Below, in pieces: positions 34,001-46,000 of a stretch of 64,000 nucleotides of DNA. Source of the stretch: Spisula solida (taxonomy: Eukaryota > Mollusca > Bivalvia > Venerida > Mactridae); NCBI GenBank assembly GCA_947247005.1, contig OX365948.1, forward strand, positions 36,150,601 to 36,214,600, read 5' to 3'. The notes under the pieces are model-generated. The model made no database searches, had not been told where the DNA came from, and saw only the letters and a list, made by a program, of their open reading frames with translations. How positions within the stretch are numbered: position 1 is the first letter of the stretch; every line of letters begins with the position of its first letter. A program made the translations under genes and the position numbers.

Positions 34001-37000
34001 TTTTGAAAGTGATCACTTACATATATCGTTGACGCGATGAATGAACAATAATTATATACAATTTATGTGCCCACAAATGCCATATTATTCGAGTAAACAG
34101 GGTTTAGGTATGCGATGTTTGCGAAAAGTTCGAAACTTTCGCCTTTGACATAGAATTCTCAACTGAATTCGTGGTTTGGAACAATTCTAAAACATTGAAT
34201 ACAAACTTTAATCCTTCCTCAATATATCTGTCGTTTCCGTTTTGGAAAATGTGCATTTTATGTGAAGATACAGAGGTTTAAATTGAACGAGGTACGAAAA
34301 CAAAGCTAACGAAATAGGCAGTTCTGTTTTTCGAATGATAACGACAAAGGCAGAGCGTTAAATATTAATGCTAACGCAGAGGCAGAGATAAGAGACATAT
34401 GCTTACAACAAAGGCAGAAATTCTAATGACTTGACGGGGCCATAAAACCCCTTTGTACGATGTGTATGTTATAAATATAACCCTGATTCATGTTAGGCTG
34501 TATTCCAAAGTCCAAAGATATATTGAGGAAGGATTGAAGTTTGTATTCAATGTTTTAGAATTGTTCCAAACCACGAATTCAGTTGAGAATTTTTTTGGCA
34601 AACATCGCGTACCTAAACCCTGTTTACTCGAATAATATGGCATTTGTGGGCACATAAATTGTGTTAATTATTGTTCATTCATCGCGTCAACGATATATGT
34701 AAGTGATCACTTTCAAAAGCAACGCAAAACACATATAAAATAACAAATACTTACCCCACTCTAGTGGCGTAAAACGTGTGTGTCTCTGCCTTTAACATAC
34801 ATAACTGCCTTACACACAGCGGGTTGTACGGTGTGGTGTCGCAAACTGTTTTACAAGTACCAATCGTGCGTTTGTAACGTCATGTTTTGATAACGGTTTT
34901 GATCGTGCATTGATATATACATTGTAGTTGTATATAAATATGGTATCAATATGCATGTAGTAAAGTACAGAGAATTTAACCCGATCCTATTCTATTAGCA
35001 TAAATTAACAGATGATATATTGTCTATATGTAAGATATGAACAAATGCACTGCATCCAGCGGGGATTTCCCATCAGGTTTTTTTGATAATCTGATCGAAG
35101 AAAAAACTGACATTGGATTTTTTTTGCTCTACAACAGAGACTATAGATCTAGCCTCTGGCTGCCAGGCAGCACCACATAGAAAAGCAGTCGAACAAATAC
35201 TTCGAAACGAGTGTTTTCCAATCTAAGAGACGGGTTGCACAGATATTCCCTTTAAGTAGTTATTATAATGTTACACTCCTCTTTTATTTGCTATTTATCA
35301 TATGTTTGACGTCGCGGCAGCGTAATAAAGCCATTATTTATTTTTGATATTTACACTAGTGTAATAAAGTTTTGACGTGACGTCACTCAAAGTATAGGCG
35401 ATGTCGTCAAAGTTGCGCGTTTATTATAGTGAAAATAAGTAGCTGTTTTATGTTTCGGCCAGAAATGGCTAACATATGATAAAAAGAACATTACATTTGT
35501 GACTATTCACATTGAATTTATTAAACTCGTTGAATAAAATCGATAAAATGCTCGGCAGAGCCTCACATTTTATTATTTTATTAAACTCGTTTAATAAATT
35601 CAATATGAAAAGACACTCATGTAATATCCTCTATTTATATTTTAATTCAACATATTCACAAGTTGGCGCGCTATGTCGTGCGACGACGTCGCGTTAACGT
35701 GCGATTAAATGATGTGACGTCATTTCCGACGTCGCCATATTGTTTTATTTACGTTGGACTTAATAAGATATGTATTTTTTCAATAATGTTCATGATTTGA
35801 ATCAGGCTTAACGTTATGAAAGAATATGTTAGGACTCAAAAGTTTCGTAATTTGAACACTTTCAACCATTCACTTCTTTCGACTCCGCAATTTTCTAAAC
35901 CGGAAATAACTTTTTCTAAAACAATTAGTACCGATTCAAAACTCTGAAGAACATAGGCACGTGCGTGTTACTGGTATTGGTATTTACAATTTGTTCGCAG
36001 AAATTCATAAATTCAACGCAATAACTTGTTATATATTAAAGTATACAGTAAAGGTTAGGATCAGACCCAATTCTCAGTGCTGTACTCCTTATTACACATG
36101 ACGTGAATTTTTAAATAAAATAATCCAAATACATAAACGTTAAGTTGTTTGTTTGTGCACAGGAACTTGCATTTATAATTTTAAAAAAATGAGGCCTACT
36201 TTACTACTAAAATATATTTTAATAGTACAGTAGGCCTAGTGAAAAAAAATTGTTTTCAATTTTTTTTTATTTTTTTTTTAAATTATAAATGCAAGTTCCT
36301 GTGGTTTGTGTTAAAATGAACGTTTTTATAGTTCTTTATTTATAATAGGCCTAAGCCAATATATAGAGGATCTTGCATGAGTGCTCATTACATACGAGTT
36401 TTATTAAACGAGTGGACAAAATGATATGACACGAGGCTTTGCCGAGTGTCATATTGTTTTTGTCGACGAGTTTAGTAAAACTCGTATGTAATAAGCACGA
36501 ATGTTAGATTCTATTTATCACATAACCTTAGAAACCGCTCATTATTGTTTCAACCAAAATTCAGCGGTACAATGAGCGCGACGTTATGGCGGCGTTGATA
36601 TTAGCCTGACGTCATTGACGGATCAATGCATGGATTGGCTAACGTCACGTCAAGCTAATTTAAATATTTATTGCACAGTCTGTGAGTGCCGAACGATATT
36701 TACGGCACGGCTTTACGGCACTCCTGAACCGCAGGTTATGTGATAAATTATAATTATGTTTAAACAACATTGGTCACTTAACAAGAATTTATGAGCATTT
36801 TCCTTTTTATGTGTTGATCATCCCTCGTGTACATTTAACGTGTGCTGCTTAAAATGGGGAGTAGACTCATTGATTAGTTTAAAACCTTTAACTGCTGCAC
36901 GCTTTTCCGTGGAATATAGTAATATTTACAACCATTCTATATTCCTTGCTTACTCACTTGGATCAGAACACGAGTTTTTCGTGCACAATTTGTAGACCGA

Positions 37001-40000
37001 TACGTAGTATTTTTATTTACAAACTACTTGAACCCGGTTGTGCATCCAATACGTATTACCTGCGCTAGAATATCGAGAACTAGTATATCTGTTTGCAGTG
37101 GTCACATGTTCGAAAGTTCATCCAGTAAAATAGCTTGTATCATCGGGTGTTCGGCTTTACAAACATGGAAGTCCGATGAACATTTTTAGATTTCAAAATG
37201 ATAGAATGACCGCACTAGCGCTTGTGTTACTTTTCAGAGGTGATATTTTGGTTATAGTTTTAGTTATTATACGGTCACCCAACCATGGCATTGTTTTTGT
37301 CGACACTCCTGTGTGAAGAGCCCTATAGTATGGTAAGGGCCTGTCCACATTTTGTCCTGTTTTTATTTTTCAGTATATTTTCAACATGTATGCATTTGTA
37401 ACGGCTCGAGTGCGATATATTTTGACATAAGATTGGTTGTATCTCGAAGATAAATGTATAAGCTTGCTACTGGAGAAAACAGTATGTGATTAATTGCCTT
37501 TTTGGAAAAGTTACAAGACTGTTTGTAAAGTTGGCGGTGTCGCAATTTTGATACGAGTTACGTCCCTGTTAATCTATATCTAGTGATTGAGAGACCAGTG
37601 AGTCGATACAGACCCCTATGATCTTAGAGAGGTGCATTTGTACTAATGGGGTCAGATTTTCATAGTACCGAAAACAAAAATTCGCTTTCGGTATCTTCAT
37701 AAAGTAATTACATTCATGGACAACATTGTTAGAACTACCTCCATGAAACATCCCATCGAATTTGATCAATTCATGAATTATGTCGTTAAAAAGTTATACA
37801 ATGAAATGTATATTTCGGTGTCCAGTCAATCACTGAGGTGCATTCATGAAAACGACAATGCTATTCTAAACTAGAAAACAGAAACGATTTCACGTCCTGT
37901 GGGTTTGTTATGTAAAACTATTTAATATAACACCAGTATTAAAGAAATGTTTGTTAAAACAAAATGCACCTCAGTGACTGTATATTAGAATTTTTTATAA
38001 AACAATAATTTTGGTTTACTCTTTATTCACCCATAGATACAAATGCAGCTTTAGAGACGGCGTGTAGTATTAACCATTTATTTGAACGGGGGTATCAATA
38101 TATTTCACAATTCAAACTTTACCGGTTAAATACACACAGTTTATAGTTAAACACACCTAATAAAATGTAACCGTCTATTTGACCATTAAACGCGTCTCTT
38201 TCGCGCCAATTATTGTCCATGTACTGACCGATTTACAGGCACGTGAATCTCGTGCTTCTTGGGGTTTTGATTATTCAAGGCGGAGCCAACACTAAGTCGG
38301 TTAGAGTTTAAAATATTTTCTTCAAAGATTTAAACCACGCTTCGCTTCGCTCGCGAAGGTTCAAATCCTTGAAGAAAATATTTAATAAACATAGTTAGAC
38401 TATAGATCTCAGTAGCTAGCCAATCAGCATGGAGAAAAAGTGTTGAATAAATCCCGTATACAACACTTTGCTGTGGTATATATAACAATAGATTGCTATA
38501 TACAGTGCGTTCAAAGTCAAATGATAACGGTTATAAACATAAACTCGCCCGTCAGGTAAACTTTATATTGGTTCGATATCAAATAGTGTGCAACTCTCAT
38601 TCCATTTATCAAAGGCGCGGTAGTGTAGTGGATAAACCCTCACTTCCTTCAAGTTTCTATTTTATTCTGAGTTGTAGGTTCGATCCCCACTTCGGCCAAC
38701 TTTTTTTTATTGCATGAATCCATATTATGAAGTCTTATATAATACTGCTGTTTTAATGAATTGATACTTCAAAGTGATCTAAGTTTTATGTTGTAGTGAA
38801 AATATTAAAACCTATTATATGAGTGTTATACTGCATATAAAAATAAAATAATTGAAATACGACTTGATAAAGAATGAAAACATAACACCATAATTAATCT
38901 ACGTATTGCGTACCTTACTTTATGTACGTTATTATAAAAGTTACGCATAAAAATACTCGTAGGTGCTTGTAAAAAGTTAAAAAAAAACTTTTAAAATTAA
39001 AGTAACTTGGATGGGTGTAGAACCAGTGGTTAGATTGAGCACAATTACTTATAAATATAATAGCGGCATGCTTACCCACTCGACTAACGAGACGATGTGA
39101 AAACAGGTTTCCGAGTATTATACTATTGATTGAACGTATCTATTTTATTATATAAATCATAAGCCTCCCCTATTCTTTTGAATGGGACAGTTCCCTCATT
39201 AGTATTACTTATTGAACCGACAGTACTATAGTAGGCCAAGCAAAATAATTGAGCATAGCTATAATAATGTATACATGCATTTAGCACAAAAATTGTGGAT
39301 GCCAAACATTTTTGATATCAAGTTTAGTTTAGTCTATATTATAACAATACTATATTTTAAACAAGTAACTAATTGGACTTATAAGAATACCTGTACATGA
39401 TTGTATATCAAACCTTTCTACATTTGTTCATAATTACTGTCATATTCTAAGACAACAATTTTGATAGATAATTAACCAATTGATGTATTGCCAACATCTC
39501 TGCTGAGTGCTGACAACATTATCAGTAGAGGGTGAATGCCCTGGTAGCATCTATGACTACAGTACGACCTCTCTAGGGGACATATGTAGTGCAACAACCT
39601 CTGTATAACACAACCTTCAAAGTTACTTGAAGTTATTACATGTATATAATTTTGTAAATTCTGTAGGGCAACAACTTCTAAACAATGACCATTATTTGCA
39701 GCCCACAAAGGGTCTCACTCTACAGAGGTTGTTCTGTATTATTGTGTCTTTAATAATTACGTGCAGATTACCCCTCTCTTCTAAGACATCATTTCCACAG
39801 AGTAGAACTTAAACCAACTAAACGATTAAAACAAATTGTAGGGGTTCCAATGGTGTCTGCAAGTGATTGAAGTAAATGACTTTCATACTATCACAAAATT
39901 AAGACCTCACCTCCAAGACCACCTCAAAATAAAGACCACTACTTTCTGTCCACTGACTTGCACATTATTTAACCTCAAATTCACAGTGAAATTGCACCTA

Positions 40001-43000
40001 TATGAAGACCACCTCTTTAACAAGATTGGCTCAGAATTAACCATTTTTCGTCTGTTTGCTCTTTGATAGAATGATGCAATCACTCAACATTATTGAGATA
40101 AGTTTTTTACAGTCCCAAGAAGGAATTTCATTATTGAGGTTTTACTATAAATAGCTTAATTTTGCCACATAGATATTTATATGCATCATGCAACACTTAA
40201 CATATTACACCAGCACTTAAATGGTTTATCATACCCTATGTACTGGTCGATTTAAAGGCAAAGTGTACCTGATAAACAACGATTATTTATCTATAGTCTA
40301 AGTCAACTAGATCGGCTCGTAGGTGTTGATATGGGATTATAATCCCATATACAACACCTACTCATGTTCTATCCTATACGAAGAGATTAGAAGACGAGTA
40401 CTGTTGATTCAAAGTTATCTGTCACAACCGCGTAAACAAACATTCAACACGATCGATTATTACGGGTGTGTCAGGACTAAGTTCTAACATCATTAGTACA
40501 TTTAAATGATCAAAACTATTACCGCCCTATAGCCGAGTGGTTAACAGCTATGCTTTTGTGAGTCTTATTTTGAAAATGTATACAATTTAATGCCTAGATT
40601 TTTTTATTTTGCTTAAATTATGTATATTAATGCTTTTACTCATTCCGGTAATTACATACAAACAATGAATCACAGGAATTTGAAATTCTATCTATCAATC
40701 TATCTATTCGCATTTGTATTCCAGCACACCAGAATGAGTTCATCATACGAAGCTGGACATTTCTGCAATTTTGCATTCAATGAACTAGTAAATATAAAAA
40801 AACATAGCGTATCTATATCAAGCCAGCTACTTTTTTCGCAAAGGAAAGTATTAAAAAATTACTTGTTGATATAAAAACATCAGAAAAAAATTATAAAAAG
40901 CATAAAAGAAAAAGCTTATCAGACTGGATTTGAACCTTTACTTGGATTTCGCCAATGATTTATGCTAATACCAGGCTTTTAACGCACTACGCTAAGAACA
41001 GTAATGAAATATGTTTAAGATAAAATCCGCAAAATAGGCAGCGCCTTAGTTCATATTACCATAAAGATATGGTCAAAGACGTTATGAGTAAAATATGACC
41101 GCTGATTGGTCAATACATACATTTACCTATTAAGAAATGGAACATTCTGGCGGTTTTGACAGATATCTTTGAATCGACAGTACATGATGATTGTATTTGA
41201 AATGTTGAATAGACACTCGATCTGTTATCAGTATGCACTTGAAGTGTAACGGGGGATATGACATGATCCTGACCTTTACACATGACTATATCACAAGGTT
41301 CTTGCGTTGCATATATTTTCCGCAAGTAAATCGTGAAATACCGGTCCTTATGCACTTATCAATGTATTCCCCCAGAGGCGTAAAATAAATTTGTTTCACT
41401 CGTGATCACAGAAAATTAAATATTGATTTCTGTGACCACTCGTTGCAATACTACTGTGTATTGGTTTTCACTGCCTTTTCCCCAATTAAAATGTTTAAAA
41501 CAAGAAAAATACAATGTTATAATATTGCAATGTTTGTATACAAGTGACATACCTGATTAAACGGACTATACTTCATGTTATTGAAGTAATTTCGAGTAAC
41601 TTGATTTTTTGCAGCTGATTGAAGAATTGCCTCGGTATGTTAATGTGCGAGCAGAAACGGTCGTATCACCACATGACGGAATAGGTAAAAACAAAATAAT
41701 TCCTACAGGAACGCAGCTGGGACTTGTAAGAAAATCAACAGAAGCATCCGGACGAACTCGTCTGGAAATGTCCGATGGACAACAAATATATTCGTTGAGT
41801 CAAAATGATCGTATAAACTTCACAGAGGTAGATGACCCTAAAATATACCACTTCTACGAACTGTTTCGATACACAATGTTGCCAAAGGTGGTTCAGTTTG
41901 AACGAGACGTGACACTGGATGTCATCCTCCTTGACAACCAACTTAACAGTGCAGCAATGGCTGCAGTTGATGGTCCATTAGAACTGCTAGGATTTGTTGA
42001 TATGGATGTTGTTGTTGGCTGGATAAGAAATAAATCTGAAAAAACATACACGGCGATATTAATACCAGATGGGCTGTGGAAAACAGCATTGGTACAACAA
42101 CGATCTCATTTTTCTACAGAAGACAAGAGACAGTTTATAAACAAGAAGTATGGTCCATGTGAGAATGATGAGTTTGTTGAGAAGTCATTATACTTTACCA
42201 CACTTGACGTTAAAGACGTAACTTGGTTAAGAAGTCCAGATTTCTATACCCGATCTATGTCGCCAAACGCAATGTTTCAACCGGTTATAACAGATTTCGG
42301 AGGTAAGAGCAATTATATAATATCTTTATTATGTTTAGAATGTGTTACACCTGATAGAATGCGCATTTCCCGTACTCAATTTGATAACTACTTCCATTAC
42401 GTCTCTTCGATAGCATAGTGGTTGAGCGTTCGCTTCGAGTGCGGGAGGTTTCGGGTTCGATCCATGGCCGCGTCATACCAAAGACGAAATAAAAATGGTA
42501 CCAGAAATTTCCTTGCTAGACGCTCAGCATAAAAGGGAAACTGGCTTTTTTCGCTCATACCCTCATGGCGATGGATTACATCAGGAATGAGGTGTCGAGA
42601 GTCATTAATATAAGTTGGAAAAACTAAGTCTTGTTTCACAATCGACCTTGAATAAATTAGTATAAACTATTACGTGTATCTGTATTCCTAGCTGTGGGTA
42701 ATCATTTGCATTCTGATGCTGTTAACTGGAGACATATATACAGCCTAGGTCCCACAGAGCATTTTTGCATCGGTGATGTACTCCCGATGGAAATTAATGA
42801 GCTATCATACTTGAAATACCCATCATATACACAACCTAGGTCACAGGGAGCATTTTTTGCATCGGCGAAGTACTCCCGATGGAAATTAATGAGCTATCAG
42901 GACTCCGAGAACAGGTTCCGCGTGGTCTAGGGGAAGCTTCGTGGAAGTCATGAAACAGTTTGTGATATCGGAAGGAATTGTGATGAATCGAGTGGTATCG

Positions 43001-46000
43001 GAAGAAATCGGAAGAACATCGCCGATACCAAATTCCTCAGTGCACAGGCCTAAGAAATTATATCACAAAATACAGAGTTTGGAAATTCCCATCATCCCGT
43101 CATTACCAGGTTGGAAACGCATTTTCTAGCCCCTGCATGATTCCACTATTTAACTCATCATCGGACCGGAAAACGGTTACAATCGAGTCTAGATGTGAAA
43201 TACTACGCAGAACAATCAATATATCTACAATTAACCGTGTTTAAGTTACATTTTAGGCAATATCCGTATTCGAATGGCTGTTTTGGATTTCATGGCTGTC
43301 GTTGTTAACAAATTTAAAAACAGTCCCGCAGTGAATACCAAACGACACATGATTACCACTGACATCCCTTACTTATTTGCATATAGCAATAAACAATTTT
43401 TTAACTTTAAACAATTTATTTTAATTAATATTGTAATGTAATAAAATTAAAAGTACAAATTTAAAAATGCTTATGTTTATTTATTTATGATAAAATAGGA
43501 ACATTATTAGACTTTATATAATATACGATAATGACACAAAGCCTTACCATTCACTGCGGGGCTAGACTAGAAAAAATTATAAATAATGACAGTCATGAAT
43601 TCCAAAACAGCCACTCGAATACGGATATTGCCTTAAATGTAACTTAAACACGGTAAATGGTAGATATATTGATTGTTTTTTGTAGTACGATTTAAACCAT
43701 TTCATGGCCTGTTGATGCGTTAAATAGCGGATTCGTGTAGGGGCCAGAAAAAAGCGTTTCCAACCTGTTCTCTTTACATACTGTAATGACCGGATGATAG
43801 GGAATTTCAAATATAATTTCCTAGGTCTGTACTCAGTGGGAGTCTTACGGGCTCAGTTCTAGGGTTAGACATAACATTGTCATGTTCTTTGGCTAGTGGT
43901 ACTGAGGTCTTCCTCACGAGAACAGTATGTTAGATGTCATATAGAACATGTTCTTCCCTATCATTGGCTAGCCTAGAAGTAAGTCTTCTTCACGAGAACA
44001 GTATGTTAGATATGTCATATAGAACATGTACTCCCCTATCATTGGCTAGCCTAGTAGTAAGTCTTCCTCACGAGAACAATATGTTAGATATGTCATATAG
44101 AACATGTTCTCCCCTATCATTGGATAGCCTAGTAGTAAGTCTTCCTCACGAGAACAGTATTTTAGATATGTCATATAGAACATGTTCTCCCCTATCATTG
44201 GCTAGCCTAGTAGTAAGTCTTCCTCACGAGAACAGTATGTTAGATTTGTCATATAGAACATGTTCTCCCCTGTCATTGGCTAGTCTAGTAGTAAGCCTTC
44301 CTCACGAGATCAGTACGTTAGATGTCATATAGAACATGTTCTCCCCTATCATTGGCTAGTGGTAAGTCTTCCTCACGAGAACAGTATGTTAAATGTCATA
44401 TAGAACATGTTCTCTCCTGTCATTGGCTAGTGGTAAGTCTTCCTCACGAGAACAGTATGTTAAATGGCATATAGAACATGTTCTCTCCTGTCATTGGCTA
44501 GTGGTAAGTCTTCCTCACGAGAACAGTATGTTAGATATGTCATATAGACCATGTTCTCCCCTATCATTGGCTAGTGGTAAGTCTTCCTCACGAGAACAGT
44601 ATGTTAAATGTCATATAGAACATGTTCTCTCCTGTCATTGGCTAGTGGTAAGTCTTCCTCACGAGAACAGTATGTTAAATGTCATATAGACCATGTTCTC
44701 CCCTATCATTGGTTAGTGGTAAGTCTTCCTCACGAGAACAGTATGTTAAATGTCATATAGAACATGTTCTCTCCTGTCATTGGCTAGTGGTAAGTCTTCC
44801 TCACGAGAACAGTATGTTAGATGTCATATAGACCATGTTCTCCCCTGTCATTGGCTAGTAGTAAGTCTTCCTCACGAGAACAGTATGTTAGATATGTAAT
44901 ATAGAACATGTTCTCCCCTGTCATTGGCTAGTGGTAAGTCTTCCTCACGTGAACAGTATGTTAGATATGTCATACAGATCATCGAGGCAGTAATAATTGA
45001 TACTTCCTGGTTAACTGATAGTGTCAACTCACTACCATATATGATTCAATACCCCGTGTACCCCGACACGACGTGTTAATCTGGATATTTATATGTTAAC
45101 CTAGCTACGGCAGAAATGTCAACATTCGAGAGGTAAAGTACTTTTTGCGAGTTTCATTTATTTCGTGTCTACACCAGTAAATGTTGACATTTTTGCCGTA
45201 GGTTAACACATACGTATCAAGGTTAACACGACTTGTCGGGGTACACGGGGTATTCAACGGTTATCGAAAGCACTGCCGAAAAAAAGGCCGTCGCATATAC
45301 AATTTGTAATGTACTAGTACTAGTAACTACTGTTTTGTTCAAATGAAAAACGCAAGCTAAACTAAACACAAAAGTCACATTATTGTATTTTTTGATATAG
45401 TGATTATTAGTACATGTATTGTGTTTCCAGCATCATCTGATGATGAATTAGAGGAACAGACATCGATTTATGAAGATATCTACGAGAAACGGCCCTCACT
45501 TCCAGGTAGGCAGATTGATATGTGTTTACATTTTGTTATTTAGGATTGGTAAACAATAGCTATAGCATGCTTCCTATGATATAGAAGTAATCAGACAAGT
45601 ATGTTGAAAAGTTGGCGACCCACATTGTCTGGTGAGCGGAACAATTGACATGCTGAGTCCAATATAAAATCTTGTGAAGTACCAGAATAAAATGGTTACT
45701 ATGATCCAAAACACTCGTCAAACTAAAAGTTTACAAGTTTATTCAGAATAAGTTCAACATAAATCGCTATAAGATGTACATGTTTATACACTATAGTGTA
45801 TATGACACAATTAAATATAGTCTCATATCTCTAAATAGTGTATATGTGTGTTAGAGTTAGCACAATTATTATCACTATTATTATGTGCATGTAGATTGTC
45901 TGGGAATGTTCAAAGACGAATGTCGTACATAACAAGATCGAAGTGCTGACCAGAAACGACAGTGAAGAACTATAACGATTACATGAAAGCTCACCATACT

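Larger units (their letters stand above)
33096..37618. repeat. Large inverted repeat, arms of about 500 bp
   Basis: Left arm 33096-33630 and right arm 37102-37618 are near-identical in inverted orientation. Matching landmarks are CGACACCACCAACTTTAC (33170) and GTAAAGTTGGCGGTGTCG (37526), and ACTCCTGTGTGAAGAG-type sequence in both. The 3.5-kb spacer holds another palindrome and two foldback elements. Everything lies in intron 1 of the GAREM-like gene. Short frames in the arms have no recognisable domain. Confidence 0.88.

Noticed and set aside
38614..38698. Possible genuine tRNA gene
   Set aside because: A and B boxes are present, but the ends (GGCGCGG and CTTCGGCC) do not form a proper seven-pair acceptor stem, and the unit sits inside a repeated element, so it is called tRNA-like only.
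43934..44332. 132-codon open frame encoding a repeated MSYRTCSPLSLASL motif
   Set aside because: It lies wholly within the 78-bp minisatellite, whose period is a multiple of three, and within an intron. The openness follows from the repeat, not from coding selection.
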